Source: Clostridium sp. UBA4108
GTDB lineage: Bacteria > Bacillota > Clostridia > Clostridiales > Clostridiaceae
Assembly (NCBI GenBank): GCA_002381695.1
Contig: DFXM01000025.1
Location: 190,542 to 223,693, forward strand
Direction: 5' to 3'
Length of the DNA: 33,152 nucleotides
The notes under the pieces were generated by a model. It saw only the letters and a list, made by a program, of their open reading frames with translations, ran no database searches and was not told where the DNA came from. A program made the position numbers and the translations under genes. This document shows positions 20,597 to 28,644 of this stretch, piece after piece. Every line of letters begins with the position of its first letter. Position 1 is the first letter of the stretch.

Positions 20597-21190
20597 TTAT
20601 TTAGTAAGTTCCATGATATAATCCTTAAATTGTGAGCCGCTTCTCATTAACTCACCCATAACCTTATCTATCCCATTTTCTGAATTAAACCAATTGTCCT
20701 TGCTAATTCCTTGTATTTCTGATGGGCAAATGATTAGTTCTGACTCTGGATATGCCCATTGATAATACATAAAACAACGTCTTGCATGAAAACTCTTACA
20801 GCAAATTATTGCTCTATTTATATGCAAATCTAATTTATCTGTAACTTCACGAGATTTAAAAGCATTTTGATATGTATATTCAGCATTATCTTCTCTCAAA
20901 ATTGCACTTTTATCAACACCATTTTTGATTAAAACATCATTTAAAAAATCCCACTCTGTGGTATACATATCATTATATATTTCTGCTTTTGATGACGGTT
21001 TTGGAAAACATCCACGTTTAGGACTATATTTTCCAGAAGGTAGAATAAGTTGTGCGTAATTATTTTTCCAAAGTTCGGACGCCTTTTCTGCTAATTCAGC
21101 ATAAGACCCTCCAGGTATAAATATAATATCTGCCTTTTCAAGATTATTCTCAAGGAAAATAAAATTTGTAATATCAGTTATAGTTTTCAT
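20597..21190 (-). CDS. YdcF-like DUF218 family protein
   Basis: A 197-aa cytoplasmic protein of the DUF218/YdcF family. It shows the family pattern of an N-terminal strand-turn DIIFIPGGSYAEL, a central block around KNGVDKSAILREDNAEYTYQNA and a third block AIICCKSFHARRC. Members of the family bind nucleotides such as SAM or act in envelope polysaccharide metabolism; the function here is unknown. The reading frame is open 39 codons further upstream, but the ATG at 21188-21190 preceded by GGGGGG is the credible start; the longer version would overlap the upstream gene. It follows the 2H phosphoesterase gene by 61 bp and is probably in its operon. A decayed copy of its 3' part lies at 23505-23632. 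Confidence 0.85.
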   Translation of the reverse strand: MKTITDITNFIFLENNLEKADIIFIPGGSYAELAEKASELWKNNYAQLILPSGKYSPKRGCFPKPSSKAEIYNDMYTTEWDFLNDVLIKNGVDKSAILREDNAEYTYQNAFKSREVTDKLDLHINRAIICCKSFHARRCFMYYQWAYPESELIICPSEIQGISKDNWFNSENGIDKVMGELMRSGSQFKDYIMELTK

Positions 21191-21251
21191 ATTCCCCCCA
21201 TAAGTTACTGTATTCCTCAATACAAATAAGAACTTAATAATAATTTTAATG

Positions 21252-21908
21252 CTATAATTTAAATCTTTGATGAACGTTAAGCTTAAATTCTTTAGATGTG
21301 AGAACAAAATAGCCTACATCAACATATTCTGGTATGCTTATTCCCAAGGGCTTATTACTTTTAAATAATCTCAGCAGTTCTAATGTGTGTTCATTTGATA
21401 CTTTTTCTAAAAAACGACTTACGGTAATATGCGCTCCCCAAGGAGATTTGAGCTGTATATCCCTTTTCCCTGCATAGTCAACTATTTTTCTTGCATTCTC
21501 AAAAAATGCAACATTGGGATTTCCTGCCACAATTCCGCTGTCTTGATTCATTAACCACTGATTGTATTCTATTTTTATATCTTTAACTAAAGGTAAATTA
21601 GCATAAAGGATATTAGTGATACTCTCTAAAATTTTATTATCAACAGCGAAGTCATCACATACTTGAAAAGTGGCCAATGTGGTGTGTATATTATGTTCAT
21701 TATATATAATTGAAGGAATAATCTTACTAACCTTTTCAGAGATCTCACTAATACCATCTACTATATTATTAGAATGTCTATAAGCGATAATATATCCACC
21801 TTGATTCTCAATTACCTTAGGAACTATGCCCTCCAATTCAACTTTAGATGTATCTTTAAATTCTTTATATATACCTTCTTGTTTTTCAATAAAATCTGAG
21901 AAAGTCAT
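21252..21908 (-). CDS. 2H phosphoesterase superfamily protein (LigT-like)
   Basis: Recognised by two spaced H-x-T motifs, H-T-T in NIHTTLATF and H-I-T in GAHITVSRF about 85 residues apart, which form the active site of 2H phosphoesterases (RNA 2',3'-cyclic phosphate or related phosphodiester hydrolysis). The protein is about 218 aa; the start used here is the ATG at 21906-21908 (GGTG 6 nt before), but in-frame ATGs at 21935 and 21920 are possible. No membrane segment. It is the first gene of a pair with the YdcF-like gene. The substrate is unknown. A remnant of the 5' end of this gene also occurs near 23690-23790. Confidence 0.8.
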   Translation of the reverse strand: MTFSDFIEKQEGIYKEFKDTSKVELEGIVPKVIENQGGYIIAYRHSNNIVDGISEISEKVSKIIPSIIYNEHNIHTTLATFQVCDDFAVDNKILESITNILYANLPLVKDIKIEYNQWLMNQDSGIVAGNPNVAFFENARKIVDYAGKRDIQLKSPWGAHITVSRFLEKVSNEHTLELLRLFKSNKPLGISIPEYVDVGYFVLTSKEFKLNVHQRFKL

Positions 21909-22034
21909 TTTATTCACCATCCTTAATGCATTCATAGCTTATATACTTTCAATTATAATACATTATGCTAGGTATATGTAATTCACTTCCACTGAAATTA
22001 ACCACAGGTTAAATTTTATCGTATTACCGATATT

Positions 22035-22089
22035 ATTTATTGATTATCAATAAATTTTTATTGATTTTTGTTTTAAATGGTGTTATTAT
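22035..22089 (+). promoter_or_regulatory. Promoter with palindrome for the DUF3955 gene
   Basis: -35 TTGATT (22061-22066), 17-bp spacer, -10 TATTAT (22084-22089). Just upstream, ATTTATTGA (22035-22043) and TCAATAAAT (22047-22055) are perfect inverted arms with a 3-bp centre, a good operator candidate. Confidence 0.6.
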
Positions 22090-22120
22090 AAAGTCAGAAA
22101 AACAAAGGAGAGATTTTTAT

Positions 22121-22330
22121 ATGAAAAAATTTATTTATTTTTTACCGTTTATTTTAAGTGCTTGTTGCTTTATTGCTTTTAATATTATAGGTTCAAAAGT
22201 AGCCCCTGATGGAATCCTTGTTGAGCCATTTTTCTTAATACCTATAGCATATATATTATTATTATTTGGAATAATTCTATTATTAATTAAAGCAATGCAT
22301 TCTTTATATAAAAAGTGTATAAAAGCCTAA
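22121..22330 (+). CDS. Small two-helix membrane protein, DUF3955-like
   Basis: A 69-aa protein with two hydrophobic segments (about 4-25 and 39-60) separated by IIGSKVAPDGILVEPFFLIP, a pattern I associate with DUF3955 proteins. The start is fixed by AAAGGAGAG about 7 nt before the ATG at 22121; the frame is open further upstream but without RBS. It has its own promoter with palindrome and a strong terminator. The function is unknown. Confidence 0.8.
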   Translation: MKKFIYFLPFILSACCFIAFNIIGSKVAPDGILVEPFFLIPIAYILLLFGIILLLIKAMHSLYKKCIKA

Positions 22331-22352
22331 AATTAGGCTTTCATACACTTTT
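22311..22352. terminator. Bidirectional terminator between convergent genes
   Basis: AAAAGTGTAT (22311-22320) pairs with ATACACTTTT (22343-22352), continued by an inner AAGCCT/AGGCTT stem. T-rich sequence follows on both strands, serving the DUF3955 gene (+) and the Nudix-like gene (-). Confidence 0.85.
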
Positions 22353-22408
22353 TAAGTGAGTATGTGTGTCATTTACTCCTGCAAAAATTATATAAGTCGA
22401 TATGCTAT

Positions 22409-23188
22409 TTACCTAAAAGGTAAAACTGGTCGTATTCCAACAGCAGCCTCCAAGGTGGCAATAAGATTTCCATCCTTTTTTCTTTTATCCTCTGAAACGA
22501 ACTTCACTATAGCTTCTTTTTTTGCGTCAAGAAAATTTAATTCTCTTATTTCCTGCATTTCCATTTTTGATGCTAAATCTTCATTATGCCTCTTCAAAAG
22601 TTTCTTAAGCTCATATTCTTCAACTAATAATTCCATTTTAAAAATAGCTGATAGAAAGTTGCTTTCTCCTCCACTTTTTAAATAACAAGGTTTTAAGCTT
22701 TTCACAATACTTTTATTTTCAACTTCAATACCTAGTTCTTCTAAAATTTCTTTTTTTATATTATGCTCTAAGTCTATGATATCTCCTTTAATGTCACCCT
22801 TATCTATGCCACCACCAATAAACTGTAGCTTAAAAGGAAAGGCTGTCCCCTCATTCATTTCCCCAATTGCAAACTTATTATCACTAGTTTGGATCAAAAC
22901 AGAAGTATGAATAACCCTGCAGTCATTTTCTTCATATTTATTTTTATGTATGGTATATAAAAAATGAGCATAATCAGTTAACCTAACGAAAATATTTAAA
23001 CTGCTTTCACTAATTACTATATTATTAATTGTAAACACATCTCCATTAAAGAACTTTTTACCACCACTTAATATATCCTCCCAATGTCTTTTAACTTGTT
23101 CACTATACTCCTTAGGTAAGGATTTTTTCTCATTTGTATAATACACTTTTAGCTTATCATTAAATTCAGAAATAATAGTTTCTTCCAT
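22409..23188 (-). CDS. Nudix-like hydrolase with a modified Nudix box
   Basis: A 259-aa protein whose middle (about 90-200) looks like a Nudix fold: HTSVLIQTSDNKFAIGEM, then QFIGGGIDKGD and the helix KKEILEELGIEVE, matching the R-E-U-x-E-E-x-G-U half of the Nudix box with K for R. The first half of the box is not canonical: the G-x5-E spacing is replaced by a longer loop (DKGDIKGDIIDLEHNI). The N-terminal 85 residues are an extra domain that I do not recognise. Nudix enzymes cleave nucleoside diphosphates linked to another moiety; the substrate cannot be named. It stands alone, convergent to the DUF3955 gene. Confidence 0.75.
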   Translation of the reverse strand: MEETIISEFNDKLKVYYTNEKKSLPKEYSEQVKRHWEDILSGGKKFFNGDVFTINNIVISESSLNIFVRLTDYAHFLYTIHKNKYEENDCRVIHTSVLIQTSDNKFAIGEMNEGTAFPFKLQFIGGGIDKGDIKGDIIDLEHNIKKEILEELGIEVENKSIVKSLKPCYLKSGGESNFLSAIFKMELLVEEYELKKLLKRHNEDLASKMEMQEIRELNFLDAKKEAIVKFVSEDKRKKDGNLIATLEAAVGIRPVLPFR

Positions 23189-23234
23189 GTTATCTTTTCC
23201 CTTTCTTAGATATCTAGCGAATTCATCAGTTATT
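23189..23234. other. Start of a roughly 1-kb region without intact genes (to 24155)
   Basis: From here to 24155 the window holds only a dispersed repeat, a decayed duplicate of the YdcF/2H locus and a fragment of an unidentified reading frame, each listed separately. The stretch 23791-23950 has an 8-bp inverted repeat (AGCTCTTA/TAAGAGCT) whose right part resembles the spacer at 21211-21238. Confidence 0.6.
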
Positions 23235-23503
23235 GATTTTCATAAGCTTCTTCAAATTAAATTGCGATTTCCTTTTTTGATAATCTAGCAGAAATAATTT
23301 TAGCATGTCATGTTAAGGTTCAAGCACTGTAATCAAGCCATTTAATATTTCCATTATAAACTCTAATCTATTGTAAATAAAGGGTCTGTTGTTAATTTTA
23401 CCAACTTTTTTGTGTTTTTAAAAGAATTACAAAAAATTCCTTACAAGCCTTCAATTATCAATGGGCTGCGAAGAGTTTTGTTTTAGATCAGGTTGATAAA
23501 ACC
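23235..23503. repeat. Dispersed repeat, copy A, including a MITE-like core
   Basis: Two blocks match 32653-32987 in the same orientation. Block 1, 23235-23322, matches 32653-32740 at about 90% (both begin GATTTTCATAAGCTTCTTCA). Block 2, 23394-23503, matches 32876-32987, shares the core TGCGAAGAGTTTTG, and is bounded by AATTTTACCAAC and GGTTGATAAAACC, a degenerate terminal inverted repeat. The DNA between the blocks differs in length and content. No transposase is encoded, so this is a non-autonomous or decayed mobile element. Confidence 0.75.
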
Positions 23504-23504
23504 T

Positions 23505-23790
23505 TTAAATTGTTAGCCATTTCTCATTAATTCACCATAACCTTATCTATTCCATTCTCTGAATTAAACTCCTTGTACTTCAGATGGGCAATTTATTAGC
23601 TCTGACTCTGGATATGCCCATTGATAATACATTATTCAGTAAATTCCTCGCATCAGTCAATTCATCAGTTTACTAATCATTTCATGGAATATGACAGCTA
23701 ATTTTTCATATTTGCTGATTTTTTCAGAGACCTCACTAATGCCTTATAATACATTATGCTAAGTATATGTAATAATTTCCAATCACCTGT
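23505..23790 (-). pseudogene. Decayed partial duplicate of the YdcF/2H phosphoesterase locus
   Basis: 23505-23632 aligns with 20622-20770 (3' part of the YdcF-like gene; shared stretch GACTCTGGATATGCCCATTG) with a roughly 16-nt deletion and point changes. 23715-23790 then aligns with pieces of the 2H gene's 5' end and upstream spacer (around 21740-21765 and 21955-21985; shared ATAATACATTATGCTA). The 1 kb between is deleted. Orientation and order match the parent. No open frame survives. Confidence 0.75.
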
Positions 23791-23950
23791 TGTACTAAGA
23801 GCAAGACTTACTATATTCTAATAATATACATAGGATTCATTAGAATATCTTTAAAATGCATAGACATAATTTTTACATCCTCATAGAAATAGCTCTTACC
23901 TGTATTTCTATATACAAATAAGAGCTTATTATTACTGTCTTAATATATAT

Positions 23951-24149
23951 TTATAGACTTAATATGTTACTATATTTACCTAAAAATTTATCATTCAATA
24001 TCCTTTTTTCAAAACAGTCTACGTTATTTATGATATTGTTCACCGTATCAGTAGCAAGTGATATAGTTTTTAACTCATCCCTAAATAGAATTGTTTGCAA
24101 AAATATTTCAAATCCATTTCTGAAATAATGCGCTACTGATTCAAAAAAG
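23951..24149 (-). pseudogene. Fragment of an unidentified reading frame downstream of the QueG-like gene
   Basis: An open minus-strand frame of about 65 codons without start codon or RBS encodes KCFFESVAHYFRNGFEIF followed by a charged region ending GKYSNILSL at TAA 23951-23953. Composition is protein-like, perhaps the C-terminal part of a helical regulator or kinase, but I cannot name a family. It may be a 5'-truncated gene or chance. Confidence 0.3.
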
Positions 24150-24155
24150 CACTTA

Positions 24156-25184
24156 TTATAGACTCAATTTTTTAATTGCCCATTGAGCCATTTCTCTTAC
24201 CTTTGAATTGCTATCGTTACAAGCGTACACTATGTGTTCTCTATATTGATCCTTATAGTCATTTACCATTGCGTTAATAGCATTAACTTTCCATTTCCAA
24301 ACATCAGCTTTTTCTATATACCAAAACTTAGACTGCATTACTTCTTCTAAAAAGGAATAATCCATTTTTAGAATTTTTTCTAAGGATATATGTTGACTTA
24401 ATTCTTGCAAATTAGGAAACTCTTCTGTTTCCTTCCAACGGTTTTTATTCATAGGGCAAACATCTTGGCAGACATCACATCCATAAACCCAATTTCCTAT
24501 TTGTTCTCTGTATCTTTCGTTAGGCATATCCCTACCCGTAAATGTAGTTATACAAGATACACACGCCATAGGATTCATTGTATATGGCTGGGATAAAGAA
24601 GCAGAAGGGCAAGCTTTTATGCATAGATTACACTCTTCAGTGCAAACTTTTACTTTTGGTACTTCTATAGCTTCAAGTTCTGTATCAATTAGCCATGCTT
24701 CTAAAGACAGCCATGAGCCATTTTCAGTGTAAAAAAAGTTATTCTTTCGAACTATTCCAAGTCCAGCTTTCAATGCTGCCCAGCGTAATGCTGTAAAACC
24801 AAACTTACGCTCATTTTCTGCTCTGAGCCCCAAGTTTTGCATATATTTTTCAAATTTCAAGCTATCTTGAAAATCTCTAGAGTTTTCATCTTTTCTTGCA
24901 TCAACTAAATAATATTTTGCAATCATACCTTTTAAATGTTCTGGAATATGATATTTTCCATATCTTCTTACGCATATGACAATTGATTTTGCCCAAGGAT
25001 GAGTATCTTGTAACTGTGTAAAACGATAAAGATTTTGGTAAAAACTTTTGGCTTCTGGAATGATATCAATCCTTTCATTGAGTTTTTCCTCATATCCATC
25101 CATCTGGGAGATCTTAATAATTCCACACTTTTCATATCCCATTTCCAGTGCTGCACTTTTTATTTTCTCTGCCAATAAAGTCAT
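24156..25184 (-). CDS. QueG-like double [4Fe-4S] cluster protein (epoxyqueuosine-reductase family)
   Basis: About 342 aa. The N-terminal half corresponds to the cobalamin-binding part of QueG proteins (WAKSIVICVRRYGKY; FGFTALRWAALKAGLGIVRKNN). Two ferredoxin-like clusters follow: C-T-E-E-C-N-L-C-I-K-A-C-P and ACVSCIT, then GCDVCQDVCPMN. The C-terminal 80 residues are helical and resemble HEAT units. True QueG reduces epoxyqueuosine in tRNA; here the family's R-x-D-Y-H-x-x-x block is not evident (YYLVDARKDENSRDF in its place), so a paralogue with another substrate is possible. It follows the thiolase gene by about 33 bp and is probably cotranscribed. Start: ATG at 25182-25184; a GTG three codons upstream (25193) is an alternative. 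Confidence 0.82.
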   Translation of the reverse strand: MTLLAEKIKSAALEMGYEKCGIIKISQMDGYEEKLNERIDIIPEAKSFYQNLYRFTQLQDTHPWAKSIVICVRRYGKYHIPEHLKGMIAKYYLVDARKDENSRDFQDSLKFEKYMQNLGLRAENERKFGFTALRWAALKAGLGIVRKNNFFYTENGSWLSLEAWLIDTELEAIEVPKVKVCTEECNLCIKACPSASLSQPYTMNPMACVSCITTFTGRDMPNERYREQIGNWVYGCDVCQDVCPMNKNRWKETEEFPNLQELSQHISLEKILKMDYSFLEEVMQSKFWYIEKADVWKWKVNAINAMVNDYKDQYREHIVYACNDSNSKVREMAQWAIKKLSL

Positions 25185-25217
25185 TTTCCACACTTCTTTC
25201 TAAATTGATGATTATAA

Positions 25218-26396
25218 TTAATCTCTTTCAACTATTAAAGCAGTTCCTTGGCCTCCACCAATGCATAGAGTAGCAAGTCCCTTCTTCGCATCCCTTTTTT
25301 TCATAGCATGTAGCAATGTTACTAAAATACGTGCACCAGATGCACCTATAGGATGTCCAAGTGCTATAGCTCCACCATTAACATTAACTTTACTCATATC
25401 TAAATTTAAATCTTTAGTTATAGCTATACTTTGAGATGCATAGGCTTCATTTGCTTCAATTAAATCTAAATCTTCACCTTTTAAATTAATTTTATCTAAA
25501 GCAGCTTTTGTTGCATAAAATGCGCCATATCCCATTATTGCTGGGTCTAATCCAGCTGATCCATAGGAACTAATTTTAGCAAGTGGTTTTATTCCTAGAG
25601 CTTTAGCTTTATCCGCACTCATTATTACTAATGCTGCTGCTCCATCATTTAGTCCTGATGCATTTCCTGCTGTCACTGTACCATTCTCTTTAAAAATAGG
25701 CTTAAGTTTTTTTAATGCTTCTATAGTGTTACCAAACCTAGGGAATTCATCTTGGTCAAATATTATTTCACCTTTTTTTGTTTTAATTACTACAGGAATT
25801 ATTTCATCTTTAAATTCTCCGTTCTTAATAGCTATTTCGGCTTTTTGTTGTGATAGAAGTGAAAACTCATCTTGTTCTTCTCTTGTTATATTCCATTTTT
25901 CTGCCACATTTTCTGCTGTTACTCCCATATGATAATCATTGAAAGCATCCCATAAACCATCTTTTATCACTTCATCAACTAGTTCACCATGTCCCATTCT
26001 TTGTCCCCATCTTGCATTATTAAGTAAAAATGGTGCGCTAGACATGTTTTCCATACCACCTACTACAATAGCATCAGCATCGCCAGCTTTTATAATTTGA
26101 GCTGCCAAACTTACAGATCTTAATCCTGATCCACAAACTTTATTAATTGTAAATGCAGGTATTTCTAAAGGTAATCCTGCTTTCACAGCAGCTTGTCTTG
26201 CTGGATTTTGGCCTAAACCTGCTTGAAGTACATTACCAAAAATAACTTCGTTGATTTCATTAGGGTTTATATTTGCTCTTTTAACAGCCTCTTTTATTAC
26301 TGTTGTGCCTAATTCAACTGCTGGTACATCTTTTAAAGTTTTACCATATGCTCCTATTGCAGTTCTTACTGCGCTTACTATTACTACATCTCTCAT
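25218..26396 (-). CDS. thl: Acetyl-CoA acetyltransferase (thiolase)
   Basis: Condenses two acetyl-CoA to acetoacetyl-CoA, the entry to butyrate/butanol metabolism in clostridia, or runs in reverse. The 392 aa include the nucleophile C88 (INKVCGSGLRS), the NEAYASQ motif, the GHPIGASGAR histidine and the C-terminal Cys in LCIGGGQGTA, so it is complete and apparently active. AGGAGG lies 8 nt before the ATG. It is transcribed away from a LysR regulator gene across a 246-bp spacer, so that regulator may control it. Confidence 0.97.
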   Translation of the reverse strand: MRDVVIVSAVRTAIGAYGKTLKDVPAVELGTTVIKEAVKRANINPNEINEVIFGNVLQAGLGQNPARQAAVKAGLPLEIPAFTINKVCGSGLRSVSLAAQIIKAGDADAIVVGGMENMSSAPFLLNNARWGQRMGHGELVDEVIKDGLWDAFNDYHMGVTAENVAEKWNITREEQDEFSLLSQQKAEIAIKNGEFKDEIIPVVIKTKKGEIIFDQDEFPRFGNTIEALKKLKPIFKENGTVTAGNASGLNDGAAALVIMSADKAKALGIKPLAKISSYGSAGLDPAIMGYGAFYATKAALDKINLKGEDLDLIEANEAYASQSIAITKDLNLDMSKVNVNGGAIALGHPIGASGARILVTLLHAMKKRDAKKGLATLCIGGGQGTALIVERD

Positions 26397-26569
26397 TTTT
26401 TATTCCTCCTATAATCTAATACATCCTTGTCATTTTTTTAGCAAATCCTATTATGCAAATTCATTTATTTTTATTGATATATTGATATAAGATTATGCTC
26501 AAAACTTACTTAATCAATTTTATAGCTGCCTATGAATTTATACTATCAAGGAACTATATATTTGTAAAA

Positions 26570-26612
26570 TTGATATATTCGAATTGACAATTCGATTTTA
26601 TCAATATATTAT
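26570..26612 (+). promoter_or_regulatory. LysR operator overlapping its own promoter
   Basis: TCGAATTGACAATTCGA (26579-26595) is a 17-bp perfect inverted repeat with a 1-bp centre. A second pair of arms, TTGATA (26570-26575) and TATCAA (26599-26604), has exactly the same centre (26587), giving a 35-bp composite palindrome. The -35 box TTGACA (26584-26589) lies in the middle; 17 bp later is TATTAT (26607-26612). This is the arrangement expected for an autoregulated LysR gene, and the site could also govern the divergent thiolase operon. Confidence 0.75.
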
Positions 26613-26642
26613 TAACTTAATATAAAGATTGAGGTGAAATAA

Positions 26643-27533
26643 ATGGATATTAGACACTTTAAAACCTTTAAAAGTATTATTGAAGAAGGTAACTTTTCAA
26701 ATGCTGCAATGAAATTGGGGTATACACAATCCACTGTTACCTCACAAATTCAGCAGTTAGAGCAGGAACTCTCAATCAAGTTATTTCAAAAAATTGGTCG
26801 CAATATGGTATTAACGACCTTGGGAAAAGAATTGATACCTTATGCAAATGAATTACTTAATACAGTGAAAAAAATTGAGAGTATTGGTAAATATGATGAG
26901 AATATTACAGGAGAATTAAAAATTGCAGTTGCAGAATCATTGATGTCTTATAAATTACAAACTGTATTGAGCTTGTTCAAAGAAAAAGCTCCTAATGTAA
27001 AACTTTCTATAATTTCTCTCAATTGCTATACTATAAAAAATATCTTATCGAATGGTGAAGTAGACCTTGGTTTAATGTATGATGTAGGAAGCCAAAATGA
27101 TAATTTAACTACTGTTAAGCTTTCTGATTTCAATTTAGCTTTAATTTGTTCGTCATTATTCAAACAAGAAAATTTAGATTTTTGTAAGCCAAATCAAAAA
27201 ATAAATACAAGCCTTATCATTAATGAAGTTGAATCCATTTATCGGAAAATAATTGAAAGTTATTTTTTTGATAAGAATATATTCTTAAATAACACAATTG
27301 AACTCGGGAGCATAGAAGCGATAAAAAAATGTGTTGCAAGTAATTTGGGAATTTCGTTCTTACCTCGATTTACAGTAGAAGAAGAACTTGAAAATGGTAA
27401 GTTAAAAGAACTTAACGTTGGCTGTTCTGATGCTAAAGTTACAGCAATATATGCTTATCATAAAAACAAATGGGTTAGCCCTACAATGTCGTTGTTTATT
27501 GAATTATTAAAAGAAAACTTTAATATTAGCTAA
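26643..27533 (+). CDS. LysR-family transcriptional regulator
   Basis: A 296-aa regulator of typical length. The N-terminal winged helix (1-60) reads MDIRHFKTFKSIIEEGNFSNAA and contains the recognition helix TQSTVTSQIQQLEQEL; residues 90-294 form the periplasmic-binding-protein-like effector domain. GAGGTGAAATA precedes the ATG. It is divergent from the thiolase-QueG-like operon, and a strong palindrome covers its own -35 box, so both autoregulation and control of the neighbours are likely. The effector is unknown. Confidence 0.95.
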   Translation: MDIRHFKTFKSIIEEGNFSNAAMKLGYTQSTVTSQIQQLEQELSIKLFQKIGRNMVLTTLGKELIPYANELLNTVKKIESIGKYDENITGELKIAVAESLMSYKLQTVLSLFKEKAPNVKLSIISLNCYTIKNILSNGEVDLGLMYDVGSQNDNLTTVKLSDFNLALICSSLFKQENLDFCKPNQKINTSLIINEVESIYRKIIESYFFDKNIFLNNTIELGSIEAIKKCVASNLGISFLPRFTVEEELENGKLKELNVGCSDAKVTAIYAYHKNKWVSPTMSLFIELLKENFNIS

Positions 27534-27846
27534 ATGTTTTTTACATCATCATAATTATTTTTTCTATTCTATATAAGTTGCAATAAAGATAATTCATATT
27601 ACAAGTATGTTTAATAAACGGTTGAGCAGGGATAATATGAAGCTCATATCAATTAATTTATAATGTAGAAACTTCTTGGTTCACTGTAATGTAGCACACT
27701 CTTATACCAAGATAATTGATTCTAAGGTAAGAAAACCAAAATTCATATAGTTATTACAATATATTGAAATTGTGCTATACTTAAAAATACGGATTGTATA
27801 TTATAATTAAATATAAATATTGTTTATATAATAAAGGGAGAGTTAT
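27534..27846. other. Intergenic DNA without recognised gene
   Basis: AT-rich spacer. Its right end should carry the former promoter of the peptidase E remnant; otherwise I see no gene or repeat. Confidence 0.5.
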
Positions 27847-27960
27847 ATGGGAACAATTGTAGCTATTGGTGGTGGTGATTTACGCTTGGCTGAAACTCTG
27901 GAAATTGATAAATATGAATTAAACACTTTCAATTTTTCACCAGTATCTGAAATTCTATAA
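27847..27960 (+). pseudogene. Truncated peptidase E (S51) N terminus
   Basis: After AAAGGGAGAG, ATG at 27847 opens MGTIVAIGGGDLRLAETLEI, the N-terminal strand and glycine-rich turn of S51/peptidase E proteins (usually over 200 aa). After about 22 residues the similarity stops; a short unrelated tail ends at TAA 27958-27960. So an intact translation start is followed by a large deletion. A 37-aa product might still be made. Confidence 0.65.
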
Positions 27961-28008
27961 ACTTATGTATAATTATAATTTATTATTTTTATGGAGAGTG
28001 ATATATTA

Positions 28009-28644
28009 ATGAAATTTATAGATATAGAAAGCTGGAAGAGAAAAGACCACTATAATTTTTTTAAGGAATTTGATTATCCTCATTTTAATATTTGTAGTAA
28101 CGTGGACATTACAAAATTTTATAGTTATATTAAAGAAAATGAAATTCCTTTTTTTATATCGTTTTTGTATGTTGCTACAAAAGCAGCAAATGATATAAAA
28201 GAATTTAGATATAGGATCAGAGAAGATAAGGTGATTGAACATGAAGCTATAAATCCTGCTTTTACTATCATGGGTAAAGATGAAGTATTTAGCTTTTGTA
28301 GCTCAAAATTCATAAATGAATTTAATGATTTTAAAATTAGTACATCTAAAGAAATTGAGAAAATAAAAAACAATATAATTATAGAAGATGAATCTGGATG
28401 TGATGACCTTTTATATATGACCAGTATTCCTTGGGTTTCATTTACTGGTGTAACTCACCCAATTCAGATGAATCCTGTTGACAGCGTTCCTAGAATAGCA
28501 TGGGGTAAATATTTTGAGGAAAATGAAAAAATTAAGTTGCCACTATCTGTTCAAGTCCATCATGCCTTGGTTGATGGCTTACATGTTGGACAATATTTTA
28601 ATGCAGTTCAAGAGATTTTAGATAATCCTTCAAAATATTTATAA
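28009..28644 (+). CDS. Chloramphenicol acetyltransferase (CatA-like)
   Basis: A 211-aa trimeric-type CAT that would acetylate chloramphenicol with acetyl-CoA. The catalytic signature VQVHHALVDGLHVGQ is intact, with catalytic His H185 and D189; the SIPWVSFTG block and the N-terminal IDIESWKRKDHYNFF are also typical of the family. Start: the ATG at 28009 has GGAGAG about 10-12 nt upstream; the frame is open to an ATG at 27991, but that ATG contributes the SD itself. Resistance activity is not proven: many clostridial chromosomal CAT-like proteins act on unknown acceptors. Confidence 0.9.
   Translation: MKFIDIESWKRKDHYNFFKEFDYPHFNICSNVDITKFYSYIKENEIPFFISFLYVATKAANDIKEFRYRIREDKVIEHEAINPAFTIMGKDEVFSFCSSKFINEFNDFKISTSKEIEKIKNNIIIEDESGCDDLLYMTSIPWVSFTGVTHPIQMNPVDSVPRIAWGKYFEENEKIKLPLSVQVHHALVDGLHVGQYFNAVQEILDNPSKYL

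Noticed and set aside
21191..21307. Longer N terminus of the YdcF-like protein
   Set aside because: It would overlap the upstream 2H gene and lacks an RBS, whereas GGGGGG stands before the internal ATG at 21190.
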